A DNA stretch of 64,000 nt from Pelagerythrobacter aerophilus (GCF_003581645.1 NZ_QXFK01000011.1:106048-170047); one strand, 5' to 3'; counted from the stretch's first letter, positions 25,734 through 35,487 are shown. Notes: generated by a model from the sequence alone, not told the origin. Translations and numbers: made by a program.

Positions 25734-28700
25734 TTGTCGAAGTCTGGTCTCGCCGAGCTGGTTTCCGCCTATGTGACGGCCACGCGCAAACTCGCCGCTA
25801 CGTCCGGCTCCAACGAAGCCACATACTATCCCGATATTCGCAATCTTCTCGCCGCCATCCTCAAGGCCGGGCGCCTGCCATTCGACGTGCGGGTAAACAC
25901 CTCTGAAAGCCGGGGCCGGGGCGTCGACATGCCGGATTTCGTTCTCGGAGACGGCGGCTTCGTGGGCGTTTACGGCGAAGTGAAACTGCCTGATGCCTCG
26001 CTCGAAGACATGGCGGCCTCCACGGCCCAGAACGATCAGATAGGCCGCTACCTCTCCGCCACCGGCGTGGTGCTCCTGTGCAATATCCGCGGTTTCGGCC
26101 TGCTGACCGTCAAGCCTGGCGCGACGCGCGAACGCGGTGTTCCAGTTGGTCCTGAAAATCGCGAACTCATCAAGACGGTCGATCTGTGGTCGGCAATGAG
26201 AGGCTCCGGCAAGCACCTTGCCGACGAAGAGATCGTTGCCGAGTTTGCCGCAATCGTCGACCGGGCGGTAACCGACTTCGCGCCGCTTGCTGACCCTGCC
26301 GACCTTGCAAAGGTGCTTGCCCGGCAGGCGCGGGATGCCAAGGATGCGATGCCTGGCGACCTTCGCCCGATTTCCGTCTTGCTCGATGACTTCGCCCTGG
26401 CGCTCGGCCTATCCTTCGATCTCGACGACGAGAAAGGCGATCGCTTCTTTCGCGGCTCGCTCATCCAGACGGCCTTTTACAGCCTCTTCGCTGCGTGGAT
26501 TCTGTGGGACCGCGATGCGTCCAAGCCAGACAATCCATTCACCATCAATGACGCAGAAGGCTATTTGCGAATCCCGTTCCTTCAGGAACTCTTTCACGAT
26601 CTGCGCTCGCCGCGATATCTACGCCAGCTCGATCTGGCGGTGCATCTCGAGCGAGCCGTGGCAACGCTCAACCGGGTCGATCTTAGTCTTTTCAAGCAGC
26701 GGATGTCGTTTCCCACCGCATCGGGACACAGCCCGACCGTGGCGGCGATCACCTATTTCTACGAGCCGTTTCTCGAAGCGTTCGACCCCGAGCTTCGTGA
26801 AGAGCTGGGGGTCTGGTACACCCCGCCGGAGATCGTCCACTATCAGGTCCGCCGTGTTCATCATCTCCTGAAGACCGAACTGGGCATCGCACGCGGTCTC
26901 GCAGCCAACGAGGTCGTCGTGCTCGATCCGTGCTGCGGCACCGGCGCCTATCTCCTCGAAGTTGCCCGCTGCATCAACGACGAGCTCGTACTCGAAGGCG
27001 CTGACGACACGCTGGCGCTGGAGCTGCTCGATGCACTTACGAAGCGCGTGATCGGCTTCGAAATCCTCACTGCTCCGTTCGCCGTAGCGCAGCTTCAGCT
27101 CTTCATCCTCCTCGCCGACCTGGGTGCTGCACCCGCGCCCGATCAGCGGCTATCGATTTTTCTGACCAATGCCCTGACCGGCTGGTCGGACGAGCGCGAT
27201 GTCAAGATCACGTTCCCCGAAATGAAGGACGAATTCGACGCCAGCCAGAGCGTCAAGCGCGATGCCAAGATCATCGTCGTGCTGGGCAACCCACCCTACG
27301 ATCGCTTCGCTGGCGTTGCGCAGGCGGAAGAGGCCGAACTGGTCGCTGCCTACAAGGGCGTGCGCCTGCAAATCCAGCGGGAGAAGGACGGCACCATCAA
27401 GCGAGACCGGATGGGCAATCCGGAAAAGAAGCAGATCGGCAACAGCGAACTCTACGACGTCTGGGGTGTACGCAAGCAGCTGCTGGACGATCTCTATATC
27501 CGTTTCTTCCGCATGGCCGAAGAACGGATCGGGGTATCGGCCGAACGGGGTGTGGTCTCGTTCATTTCGAACTCGAGCTGGCTCACCGGAAGGTCCCATC
27601 CGATGATGCGCCAGTCGCTGCTGCGCAATTTCGACGAGCTCTGGATCGACAATCTCAACGGCGACAAGTTCAAGACGGGCAAGGTTATCCCGCGAGGTTT
27701 GCCCGGCGAGGGAACGCGCGATGACAGCGCCTTCACCACCGAAATGGACCCGAGAGGAATCCAGCCCGGAACAGCGATCGCGACCTTCCTGAAGAAAAGC
27801 GGCGAGTCGGCAGGCCAGACCGCGACCGTCCATTTCCGCGAATATTGGGGACCGGCGGCGAATAAGAGGCTCGCGCTCAATGCGAGCCTGCCGGATGGCA
27901 CACCGCCTGCAGGCGCAGACAATCCCGCCTACGAAGCCATCGCACCGTCGATGGAGAACCGTTGGCGCCTGGCCGTCCTTGAACTGGAAGGCGGCTACGA
28001 AAGCTGGCCGGCCCTGGACGAGCTCTTCCCCGAGATGATCCAGGGCGTAAACGCCAATCGCGGCGTCGAAGGCACGGTGATCGATTATGATGCGGCGGCA
28101 CTGTCGACGCGCATGCAAAGCTATTTGAACGCCGACACCTTCGAGTCAGCAGCCGCGTTGGTTCCGGCCATGGCGAAAAAGTTTGCCGGCTACGACGCGA
28201 AGAAGGCGTGGGACGAGTTGCATCCGGCTGGATTTGCCGAAGGCAAGATCGAGCCGATCCTGATGTTCCCCTTCGATCAGCGCTTCATCTACTATGAGAC
28301 CGAGCATAAGCTGCTCAATCGCCCCCGCGGGGAATTCGCCAAGCTGCTCGCCGACAATGAGTTTCTGATCACTGTGCCGGAGCCGCGCAAGGCGTCGGAA
28401 ACGCGGCCGCTCTTCGCGCAAACGCTGGTGAATTTGCACGTCCATGAGCGAGGCTCCGTGGTTATTCCGCGTGATGTGGAAGGCCACGGTCTGTTCGCAG
28501 GGAGGCTGGCCAACATCGCCGAGCCTGCCTGGACCGCCTTCAGGGATGCGTTTGGCCTTTCGGGCCGGCGCGAAGACGAGGATGCAAAGGATTTTGTAGG
28601 GCAGTTGCAGCGCGTCATCCTCGCGCTGCTGCACGCACCCGCATATCAGAGCGATCACAAGAGCGCGCTTTCGGCAGACTGGGCCCATCCGCCGGTTCCG

Positions 28701-29249
28701 CGCGACAAGGAGCTGTTCGACAAGCTTGCCGCGGCCGGCACGAAGGTGACAACCTTGCTCGATGCCAGCGTGCCGGCGGGAGCGCTTATGCGCGAACTGC
28801 TCGGAGAGCAGATGGGAACGCTCGGCACATTGCGGCGATCCGACGGCGCGCAGGTGCGGCCGCAGGACCTGAAAATTACCGTCGGCTATTGGGGCGGATC
28901 CAAAGGCCGATGGCTTCCCCGCGAGCCGCATAGCGAAGAAGTCACGCTTGATATCCTCGGCGAGAGGACGGGAGACCTATACCTCAACGACGACTGCTAT
29001 TTCGCCAATGTGCCCGCGGCGGTGTGGCAATACCAGCTTGGTGGCTACCCCGTGCTGAAGAAATGGCTCGGATATCGGCAAGCCGATCGCCGCAAGGATA
29101 GTCCCCTGACACTGGCCGAAGCGAAATGGCTGCGTTCGGTTATCCAGCGGATCGCGGCGCTTGTCGCGATCGGCGCGGACCTCGATTCTTTGTATGCGAA
29201 GGCGTCCGAGATCGCGTTTACGGCCGAGGAACTCGGTCTGCGCAAGTGA
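25734..29249 (+). CDS. Type IIG-like restriction-modification enzyme
   Basis: A single-chain enzyme of about 1170 residues that would both cut and N6-methylate DNA. An N-terminal PD-(D/E)xK nuclease motif is visible (PD at about 67-68, GEVK at about 81-84). The methyltransferase core has VLDPCCGTGAYLLE (motif I, about 398) and GNPPYDRF (motif IV, about 519). The C-terminal half should hold target recognition. No helicase motifs are seen, which argues against type ISP. A TTG at 25734 behind GAGGGGGAA is the best start; an ATG at 25704 adds ten residues. Recognition sequence unknown. Confidence 0.87.
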   Translation: MSKSGLAELVSAYVTATRKLAATSGSNEATYYPDIRNLLAAILKAGRLPFDVRVNTSESRGRGVDMPDFVLGDGGFVGVYGEVKLPDASLEDMAASTAQNDQIGRYLSATGVVLLCNIRGFGLLTVKPGATRERGVPVGPENRELIKTVDLWSAMRGSGKHLADEEIVAEFAAIVDRAVTDFAPLADPADLAKVLARQARDAKDAMPGDLRPISVLLDDFALALGLSFDLDDEKGDRFFRGSLIQTAFYSLFAAWILWDRDASKPDNPFTINDAEGYLRIPFLQELFHDLRSPRYLRQLDLAVHLERAVATLNRVDLSLFKQRMSFPTASGHSPTVAAITYFYEPFLEAFDPELREELGVWYTPPEIVHYQVRRVHHLLKTELGIARGLAANEVVVLDPCCGTGAYLLEVARCINDELVLEGADDTLALELLDALTKRVIGFEILTAPFAVAQLQLFILLADLGAAPAPDQRLSIFLTNALTGWSDERDVKITFPEMKDEFDASQSVKRDAKIIVVLGNPPYDRFAGVAQAEEAELVAAYKGVRLQIQREKDGTIKRDRMGNPEKKQIGNSELYDVWGVRKQLLDDLYIRFFRMAEERIGVSAERGVVSFISNSSWLTGRSHPMMRQSLLRNFDELWIDNLNGDKFKTGKVIPRGLPGEGTRDDSAFTTEMDPRGIQPGTAIATFLKKSGESAGQTATVHFREYWGPAANKRLALNASLPDGTPPAGADNPAYEAIAPSMENRWRLAVLELEGGYESWPALDELFPEMIQGVNANRGVEGTVIDYDAAALSTRMQSYLNADTFESAAALVPAMAKKFAGYDAKKAWDELHPAGFAEGKIEPILMFPFDQRFIYYETEHKLLNRPRGEFAKLLADNEFLITVPEPRKASETRPLFAQTLVNLHVHERGSVVIPRDVEGHGLFAGRLANIAEPAWTAFRDAFGLSGRREDEDAKDFVGQLQRVILALLHAPAYQSDHKSALSADWAHPPVPRDKELFDKLAAAGTKVTTLLDASVPAGALMRELLGEQMGTLGTLRRSDGAQVRPQDLKITVGYWGGSKGRWLPREPHSEEVTLDILGERTGDLYLNDDCYFANVPAAVWQYQLGGYPVLKKWLGYRQADRRKDSPLTLAEAKWLRSVIQRIAALVAIGADLDSLYAKASEIAFTAEELGLRK

Positions 29250-29600
29250 GCTCGCGCGTAGGGCAGATGGCGGATCGCTGTCCGTTTCCGGTTGCCGTTC
29301 TTCCACCGGTGCTTGCCTGAAGCTTGCCCGACCGCCGAGCCAAAGTCTCCACTCTTGCCGCTGAACCGCTGCCGCGACCTCTTCCGATAGCGGTTTGCCG
29401 AAGCCCGTCCTTCCTGGCGCAACGGCGCCTGCGAACCTTCTTCCCCGGCGCGGGTCCACGCCTTCCTCGCGAGACAAGAAGCTTCGCTTTCGCCGTCCTC
29501 CGCTGACGCTGGCCTCGCGGTGCGCCCCGTCCGGCCCACGGCCTGTCAACCGCATCGAGGCCGCATGGGGCGGTATCGAGACAGCATCAGGAGAATTGAC
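29250..29600. other. Intergenic region before DUF736 gene
   Basis: About 350 nt with no protein-like frame on either strand. CAGGAGAA (29588-29595) is the ribosome binding site of the next gene. No clear promoter or repeat was recognised. Confidence 0.45.
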
Positions 29601-29927
29601 ATGGCCCAGATCGGAACTTTCACCAAGAACGCAGACGGTTCCTTCGTCGGAGAGATCGTTACGCTTTCAGTCCAGGCGAAGAACGTTCGCATCACGCCCG
29701 AAGACGACCGCGCAAGCGAAAATGCGCCCAGCCATCGCGTCACCGTCGGCCGCGCCGAGATCGGCGCCGGATGGGCGAAGACCTCGAACGAGGGGCGCGA
29801 CTATCTCGGTCTCAAATTCGACGATCCGAGTTTCACTGCTCCCATCTATGCCAATCTGTTCGAAGAGACGGATGGCAAGACCCATTCGCTGATCTGGTCG
29901 CGCTCGAGCCGCCGCTCGAACGACTGA
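29601..29927 (+). CDS. DUF736 family protein
   Basis: A 108-residue protein with the family start MAQIGTFTKNADGSFVGEI and the ending GLKFDDPSFTAPIYANLFE. DUF736 proteins are small, probably OB-like, and almost always lie on conjugative elements near the relaxase; in ICEMlSymR7A a homologue precedes rdfS. The role is unproven. A UUCG-capped hairpin follows the stop, so it may be transcribed separately from the rdfS-like gene. Confidence 0.9.
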   Translation: MAQIGTFTKNADGSFVGEIVTLSVQAKNVRITPEDDRASENAPSHRVTVGRAEIGAGWAKTSNEGRDYLGLKFDDPSFTAPIYANLFEETDGKTHSLIWSRSSRRSND

Positions 29928-29938
29928 CCGCTTCGGGG

Positions 29939-29956
29939 CCGCGCCTTCGGGCGCGG
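29939..29956 (+). terminator. UUCG tetraloop hairpin after DUF736 gene
   Basis: The stem CCGCGCC/GGCGCGG closes a TTCG loop, beginning 11 nt after the stop and followed by TCTCCTTT. Very stable hairpin with a moderate pyrimidine tract. Confidence 0.55.
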
Positions 29957-30077
29957 TCTCCTTTACTGGGGTGTCGAAATCGCCCTCCCTCAATTCGACA
30001 CTCCCCGAACCGGGGCAGGTTGGGCTTCATCGGTGCCGAGCGCCGCGCATCGCGGCGAGACGCATGGATGAGGCCAC

Positions 30078-30308
30078 ATGACCGAAGACGACGAAGTCGA
30101 TCGCGCGCGCCGGGCACAGCGCGGCTCTCCCTTTCTCAGTCCCGAGCAGGCCGCGCATTATCTTGGCCTTTCCACCCGCACCTTGCAGGAGCATCGCAGC
30201 GCCGGAACGGGACCGCGCTTCCGGCGCCATTCGCGCCATATCCGCTATCATATCGACGATCTCGATGCCTGGTCGAAGGGCGTTGCGGAAAGCGGCGGTC
30301 ATGACTGA
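30078..30308 (+). CDS. Excisionase-like winged HTH protein, RdfS-like
   Basis: A 76-residue HTH_17/AlpA-like protein: FLSPEQAAHYLGLSTRTLQ (helix-turn-helix) and RHSRHIRYHIDDLDAW (wing and C-terminal helix). Recombination directionality factors of this kind make the integrase excise the element. Gene order here (DUF736, this gene, traF, transglycosylase, relaxase) matches that around rdfS in ICEMlSymR7A, the target of FseA. It overlaps traF by eight bases, so excision and transfer functions would be co-expressed. Confidence 0.8.
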   Translation: MTEDDEVDRARRAQRGSPFLSPEQAAHYLGLSTRTLQEHRSAGTGPRFRRHSRHIRYHIDDLDAWSKGVAESGGHD

Positions 30309-30885
30309 CGACCGCTCTTCAAGCGATCGCATGCCTCTCCTCCAATGGGGCGCTGCTCTGCGCGCGGCAAAGACGCGGCGACGTAGATTGAAGCGCAAAG
30401 CCTATGCGCTCGGCATTCTCGCGACTGCGCTTGCGATCACGATCATATGGAAACCTCGGCCATTGCTGGTGTGGAATGCCAGCGCCAGCGCGCCCATCGG
30501 CCTTTACACGGTCGGTGGGCGGGGCTGGATCGCGCCGGGCGATATGGTCGTCGCCCGCATGCCCGAGCCCTGGCGCAGTTTCGCTGCCAGGCGGCGTTAC
30601 CTGCCGCACAATGTGCCGCTTGTGAAACGCGTCGTCGCGGTGTCCGGGGACATGGTCTGTGCGCATGGCAGGGCCATATTCGTCAATGGAAAGCAGGTCG
30701 CCGCGCGCGCGAGGAACGATGGCGCTGGACGGACGATGCCATGGTGGAACGGGTGCATCGTACTAAGGGACGACACCGCTTTTCTGCTGATGGAAGACAA
30801 CGCCTCGTCCTTCGATGGTCGCTATTTCGGGCCGACTTCCTCTTCCGACATCATCGGCAAGGCGCAACTGATATGGCCCGGTTGA
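30301..30885 (+). CDS. traF: S26 family signal peptidase, conjugative TraF
   Basis: A 194-residue inner-membrane peptidase. After a charged N terminus there is one membrane helix (about residues 35-52). The catalytic serine is in SAPIGLY and the general-base lysine in LVKRVVAVSGD. In P-type systems TraF processes and cyclises the TrbC pilin, and TrbC is encoded at 39810. The start overlaps the rdfS-like gene and the end overlaps the transglycosylase gene, indicating one operon. Confidence 0.92.
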   Translation: MTDDRSSSDRMPLLQWGAALRAAKTRRRRLKRKAYALGILATALAITIIWKPRPLLVWNASASAPIGLYTVGGRGWIAPGDMVVARMPEPWRSFAARRRYLPHNVPLVKRVVAVSGDMVCAHGRAIFVNGKQVAARARNDGAGRTMPWWNGCIVLRDDTAFLLMEDNASSFDGRYFGPTSSSDIIGKAQLIWPG

Positions 30886-31496
30886 GCTGCCTCATCGCCG
30901 CGCTTGCCCTCATTGCAAGCTCGCCCGCGGCGGCCGATCCGGTCGATCGCTGGCGCACCTATATCGCCGAAGCCGCCGCGCGTTTCGACATACCGGGCGC
31001 ATGGATCGAGCGCGTCATGCGGGCCGAAAGCGGCGGCAGAACCACGCTCGATGGCCGTCCGATCGCCAGCCACGCCGGCGCCATGGGGCTGATGCAACTT
31101 ATGCCCGGCACTTGGGCAGAGATGCGCGCTTCGCTGGCGCTCGGCTCCGATCCCCACGATCCGCGCGACAACATTCTCGCCGGCGCTGCCTATCTGCGCC
31201 GGATGTACGATCGTTTCGGCTATCCCGGCCTTTTTGCCGCCTACAATGCGGGTCCCGCACGCTATGCCGAGCATCTCACTACGGGGCGAGCTCTGCCGCA
31301 GGAAACCCGAGCCTACCTGACAATGGTGGGCGCAGCGTCCGCCGCGGAGACTACATCGCCCCAGACTGTTCAGACCCGCCTGTTCTTTCTCGGCGGCAGC
31401 AAATCGGAAGATTCAGCGGCGCATTCTGCCACCAAAAACCCTTCGGATATCTTTGTCGTGTTGTCGCCGGGTGCGCAGACCACCGACACGAAGTAG
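30873..31496 (+). CDS. Lytic transglycosylase (VirB1-like)
   Basis: A 207-residue periplasmic enzyme with a signal peptide (residues 1-22, SSPAAA). The SLT domain carries the catalytic glutamate in VMRAESGG, then GAMGLMQLMPGTW and FAAYNAGPARY. It would open peptidoglycan so the mating apparatus can assemble. The last 50 residues are low complexity. It overlaps traF by 13 nt. Distinct from the transglycosylase fragment at 58511-58711. Confidence 0.92.
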   Translation: MARLSCLIAALALIASSPAAADPVDRWRTYIAEAAARFDIPGAWIERVMRAESGGRTTLDGRPIASHAGAMGLMQLMPGTWAEMRASLALGSDPHDPRDNILAGAAYLRRMYDRFGYPGLFAAYNAGPARYAEHLTTGRALPQETRAYLTMVGAASAAETTSPQTVQTRLFFLGGSKSEDSAAHSATKNPSDIFVVLSPGAQTTDTK

Positions 31497-31733
31497 CGGA
31501 TTTTCGGTGCTCGCGCGTCTATACATATGTAAGCACCATACGCATCGAACGGAAAGCGACCTTGAATTGGACCCTGTATAGCGTGGCACTGGCTCTCGCG
31601 GCGCGACTTAGCGCCGGCGGCCGCGCCGCTGTGTGCCGGGCGAGCCGTCCGCGAATTAGCACCTGCCGGATCTGAACCGGCATTCGCGCCGCGCCTTTTG
31701 CGGTCCGCTCAATTTCCAGTTTCGAGTTGCATA

Positions 31734-32084
31734 ATGCCCCATACTCACGTCCGGCCTGCGCCGAAATCTCATCCGCAATCTGCGGCTAGTTCTACTTCCA
31801 AACCGGCTCGCGAGACTCTCGTACGCCTTGCTGTGGAAGCCGATCATTGCAGTGAAGTTCTCCCTCGCGTGCTCGGAATCGGCGCTCAGCAATCGCTCAT
31901 TCCATCAACAATTGCATACGAATGTGAGTACGAACGTCTCCGGATAGAAGTCGATATTGGCGGGTTGGAGGCGCATACAGGCGCGCTTCTGGCGGCACGC
32001 ATAGAACGGATTATCTCGGTTCGTTCGGTCGAATTGGTTGCAGGCCTTGCTCCGCCTTCGCCTGGATCGACCAACAAGATCTGA
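31734..32084 (+). CDS. Small ACT-like hypothetical protein
   Basis: A 116-residue protein. The first 35 residues are Pro/Ser/Ala rich. The rest resembles one ACT-type beta-alpha-beta module (TLVRLAVEADHCSEVLPRVL ... ERLRIEVDIGG ... ARIERIISVRSVEL), like small regulatory subunits of acetolactate synthase. No partner enzyme is nearby, so if real it may act as a ligand-sensing or protein-binding module. There is 237 nt without a gene upstream. Confidence 0.55.
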   Translation: MPHTHVRPAPKSHPQSAASSTSKPARETLVRLAVEADHCSEVLPRVLGIGAQQSLIPSTIAYECEYERLRIEVDIGGLEAHTGALLAARIERIISVRSVELVAGLAPPSPGSTNKI

Positions 32085-32448
32085 GCTTTCGCGCTGTGAT
32101 TCTGCCGGTCCAAAAAAGGGTGTGCAGCCTCTGTCTTCGAGGCCCTGCGCATTGACGCACTCCCTCGGACTTGCCTGGTCGCTGAGAAGCGATGGGTGAC
32201 CGGGAAGGGAGAGTTGGGGCTGGTGGGGCGTAAGGCAAGATAAAGCAATGGTGCCAGCCCTGCGGTCTGTCTCCATAAGTCTTTGTTTGCACATCGTATT
32301 ATGGAAGCCAGCTTGGCACCCCGCCGGGATAAATGGTGCCACGATAGGCTCTATCCCGCACGATTCCTTCGCTTTTCTGGCACCGGTTTTCATGGCGCTC
32401 CCGCACGCCCATGCTGGCCCCTGAACGGCAGTTCTCGCGAGGACCGGC
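32085..32448. other. oriT: Candidate origin of transfer upstream of relaxase
   Basis: A 364-nt non-coding stretch just before the relaxase gene. GATAG-GCT-CTATC (32343-32355) runs into CTATCCCGC, similar to the IncP nick motif TATCCTGC. Around it GGTGCCA/TGGCACC occurs four times in alternating orientation (32250-32256, 32314-32320, 32335-32341, 32378-32384), like relaxosome-protein sites. Position fits ICEs of this type; the nick site is not proven. Confidence 0.45.
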
Positions 32449-34431
32449 ATGAACAAGGATGACGAAATCGAGCCCCGCCTGGGCCGCATGCGCGGCCCGG
32501 GAAAACCCAAAGGGAAAAAGTATCTTCACCGTGTGCTGGCGGCCGCCAATCTTGCACGCGGCGGCAGCGGTGCTCCCGCGCGGCGGGGCCGCTTCGATGG
32601 GAGCCGGATGGGGCGCGGCGCGGCCGCCGGCCGGATGCTCGCGAGCCGCGATGCTACCTCCGCCTTCCGCCAGCGCCGCGTCATCATCAAGTCGAGGATC
32701 GTCAAGCTCGGCGGAAAAGGGGCGGCCGCGGCGCAGGCGCATCTGCGTTATGTCGAACGCGACGGCACGACCCGCGATGGCGAGCGCGGGCGGCTTTACG
32801 GCGCCGAGACCGACAAGGTGGACGGGAAGACGTTTCTCGAGCGCGGCGCCGGCGACCGTCACCAGTTCCGTTTCATTGTCTCGCCCGAAGACGGCGCGGA
32901 ATACGAGGATCTGAAGCCGCTCACCCGCCGGTTGATGACGCGGATGGAAGAGGACCTTGGAACGAAGCTCGACTGGGTCGCGGTCGACCATTTCAATACC
33001 GGCCATCCGCATACCCACATAATCCTGCGCGGCAGGGATGATCGCGGCAAGGATCTCATCATCGCCCGCGATTACCTGACCAGCGGCATGCGCGAGCGCG
33101 CCGCCGAACTGGTCGATCTCGATCTTGGGCCGCGCACCGAAAACGAGATCAAGGCGAGATTGCGGGCCGAGGTAGAGCAGGAGCGGTTTACCAGCATCGA
33201 CCAGTCGCTGCTGCGCGAGGCCGATGCCGATGGAATGGTCGGCGCGGCAGGCCGGAATGCGTTCGAGCAGAGCCTGCGGATGGGCCGGCTGCGCAAGCTC
33301 GAACGGCTCCGGCTCGCCGAGCCGGTGAGGAACACGGGATGGCGGCTCGATCCCAATCTTGCCGATACCTTGCGCCGGATGGGCGAGCGCGGCGATATCA
33401 TCCGGACCATGCAGCGCGGCTTTGCCGCCCGGGGAACCACGCCCGCTCTGGCCGACCAGGCAATCTACGATCCCGGTGCAAGCGATGCGCGCCCGCTCAT
33501 CGGCCGGGTGGTCGAACGCGGCTTTGCCGACGAACTCAATGACCGCCATTACCTGCTGGTCGAGGCGACCGACGGGCGCAGCTATTATGCCGCCATCGGC
33601 AAGGGCGAGAATGTCGATCCGCTGGAAAGCGGGGCGATCGTCCGGATCGAGCCCGTATCGCGAAGTCCGAGGCAGGCGGACCGGACCATTGCCGAAGTGG
33701 CCGCCGCCAATGGCGGCCGTTACGATGTCGATGCGCATATGGCATTCGACAGCCGCGCGACCGAAGCTTTCGTCCAAAGCCATGTTCGCCGGCTCGAAGC
33801 GATCCGGCGGCTCACGGGGGGCGTCGAGCGCAGGCCCGATGGAAGCTGGATCATCGCTCCCGACCATCTCGACCATGCAAGTGCCTATGAGGCCGCGAAG
33901 GCCGGGGATCGGCCGGTGGCGGTGGAAGTGCTGTCGTCCGAGCCGCTCGAGAAGCTGATCGAGGGAGACGCCGCGACATGGCTCGATAGCGAACTGGCGG
34001 CGAAGGAACCCGAGGCCCTGCGCGATGCCGGTTTCGGCAGGGCGACGCGCGATGCGCTGGCGCGGCGCCGGCGATGGCTGCTGGCCGAGGGGCTCGCGCA
34101 AGAGGAAGGCGGCAGGTTCGAACTGCGCAAGGGCGCGATTGCAGCGCTGCGCCGCCGCGAATTGCTGCGTCTCGGGTCCGAGCTTGGCCGCGAATTGGGC
34201 AAGCCGTTCGCCGAGGCCGACACGGGTTCGGCCATTTCCGGTATCTATCGCCGCCGGGTGGATGGGCTTGGCGGCCGTTATGCGCTGGTGGAGACATCGA
34301 AGGAGTTCACGCTCGTTCCCTGGCGGCCGGTGCTGGGTCGCCATGCTGGCAAGAATGTCTCGGGGGTCATGCGCGATGGCCCGATCAGCTGGACCTTCGG
34401 GCGCGGCCGAAGCGGTCCGGGTATTTCCTGA
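32449..34431 (+). CDS. MOB relaxase with DUF3363 (RlxS-like)
   Basis: A 660-residue DNA strand transferase. A basic, Gly/Arg-rich N terminus leads into the VirD2-like relaxase domain with VAVDHFNTGHPHTHIILRG, holding the metal-binding histidines. Upstream, HLRYVERDG and the following segment may supply the catalytic tyrosine. The DUF3363 region fills the C-terminal two thirds. It should nick oriT and pilot the strand into the recipient through TraG and the Trb channel. Same place in the gene order as RlxS of ICEMlSymR7A. Confidence 0.92.
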   Translation: MNKDDEIEPRLGRMRGPGKPKGKKYLHRVLAAANLARGGSGAPARRGRFDGSRMGRGAAAGRMLASRDATSAFRQRRVIIKSRIVKLGGKGAAAAQAHLRYVERDGTTRDGERGRLYGAETDKVDGKTFLERGAGDRHQFRFIVSPEDGAEYEDLKPLTRRLMTRMEEDLGTKLDWVAVDHFNTGHPHTHIILRGRDDRGKDLIIARDYLTSGMRERAAELVDLDLGPRTENEIKARLRAEVEQERFTSIDQSLLREADADGMVGAAGRNAFEQSLRMGRLRKLERLRLAEPVRNTGWRLDPNLADTLRRMGERGDIIRTMQRGFAARGTTPALADQAIYDPGASDARPLIGRVVERGFADELNDRHYLLVEATDGRSYYAAIGKGENVDPLESGAIVRIEPVSRSPRQADRTIAEVAAANGGRYDVDAHMAFDSRATEAFVQSHVRRLEAIRRLTGGVERRPDGSWIIAPDHLDHASAYEAAKAGDRPVAVEVLSSEPLEKLIEGDAATWLDSELAAKEPEALRDAGFGRATRDALARRRRWLLAEGLAQEEGGRFELRKGAIAALRRRELLRLGSELGRELGKPFAEADTGSAISGIYRRRVDGLGGRYALVETSKEFTLVPWRPVLGRHAGKNVSGVMRDGPISWTFGRGRSGPGIS

Positions 34432-34437
34432 ACTGGG

Positions 34438-35487
34438 TCAATCCACCTTGGCGTTCAGTTGTCCCTGGAGATCGGCGATGCTTTCGATGATCGCCTCGAA
34501 GGATGGAGGCTTTGCGAATATCATGGCCGCCATTGCCGCATAATCGCGCCGCAAATCGTCGGTCATGGCGCCTTCGGGGCACAGCGCGAAGGTGGGCGGC
34601 TCTGCGCTCGCAAGGTCGAAATCGGGACGATTGAAGAAAGTGCGCGCATGCGCGACGCAATCGGCGCCGAGCGCCGTGTCCCCGATCGCGCGCGCGCCGA
34701 CGGGCGAATCCAGCAAAGCATGCAGGTCGTAATAGTGACGGGAAATGCGGTGGCCGCCGCCGCGCAATTCTCCCCGGATTTCATACCAGCGGCGCAGGCC
34801 ATGGAGAATGACCACCTTGTCCCAGAACGTCCGTTCGGGATCGACGATCGTCACATTGGGCACCGCAAGGTCGAGCCCGGGCGCGTCCTCGTCGGCATAG
34901 GGCCGGATCGTATGGACGGCATGGGGATCGAGCGCCGATTTGGCTCCGGACTCGATCTTGACCGACTTGTCGATATAGCCGTCCGCCGGCGTGGCCGTCG
35001 GATAATGGACCAGCAGGGTCTGGCTGTCTTCGTCATGCGCGGCGACGCGGAAATGGTCGGCGGGCAGGCCGGTGCGTGCGGCGGCATCGGCGACAAGTCC
35101 GTTCAGGCCTTCGAGCAGTTCGCCATTGATATAGGTTTCGCAGGCCTCCTTTATCGCATCGAGCGAGCGCTCGCGCTTCTTGCGGCTGAGCGCTTGCAGC
35201 TCTTCGACCGAATGGGCCTGGCCAAGATCGTCGCGAAAGACGGTGACGTCGATGTCTTCGGAAAATCGCCGGATCAGGCCGAAGCCTTTCGACAGCGAGG
35301 TCCCGCCCTTGAAGAGCAGGCGCGGGCCTGTGCCGAGCCCGTTGAAGAGGGCATCGAGCGTCCAGCAGACCCAGAAGTCCTTTTCGGCGTTTTGCGGCGT
35401 GGTCCCGAGCCGCTGCGCGGTCGCGGTGAACAGGCCGGCGCGGCTTTCCTCATCCGCGGCGAGGATTTCGTCGAAGGCGGGATTCAC
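34438..35487 (-). CDS. abiEii: AbiEii-type nucleotidyltransferase toxin
   Basis: A 349-residue DUF1814/AbiEii toxin. The nucleotidyltransferase signature FKGGTSLSKGFGLIRRFSEDIDV (Lys-Gly-Gly-Thr-Ser and the Asp-x-Asp pair) is intact. Related toxins transfer nucleotides to target RNAs and stop growth when antitoxin is lost. The start is a GTG at 35487 overlapping the antitoxin stop (GTGA). The gene ends seven bases from the relaxase stop, on the opposite strand. It probably gives addiction to the ICE and abortive phage defence. Confidence 0.9.
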   Translation of the reverse strand: MNPAFDEILAADEESRAGLFTATAQRLGTTPQNAEKDFWVCWTLDALFNGLGTGPRLLFKGGTSLSKGFGLIRRFSEDIDVTVFRDDLGQAHSVEELQALSRKKRERSLDAIKEACETYINGELLEGLNGLVADAAARTGLPADHFRVAAHDEDSQTLLVHYPTATPADGYIDKSVKIESGAKSALDPHAVHTIRPYADEDAPGLDLAVPNVTIVDPERTFWDKVVILHGLRRWYEIRGELRGGGHRISRHYYDLHALLDSPVGARAIGDTALGADCVAHARTFFNRPDFDLASAEPPTFALCPEGAMTDDLRRDYAAMAAMIFAKPPSFEAIIESIADLQGQLNAKVD

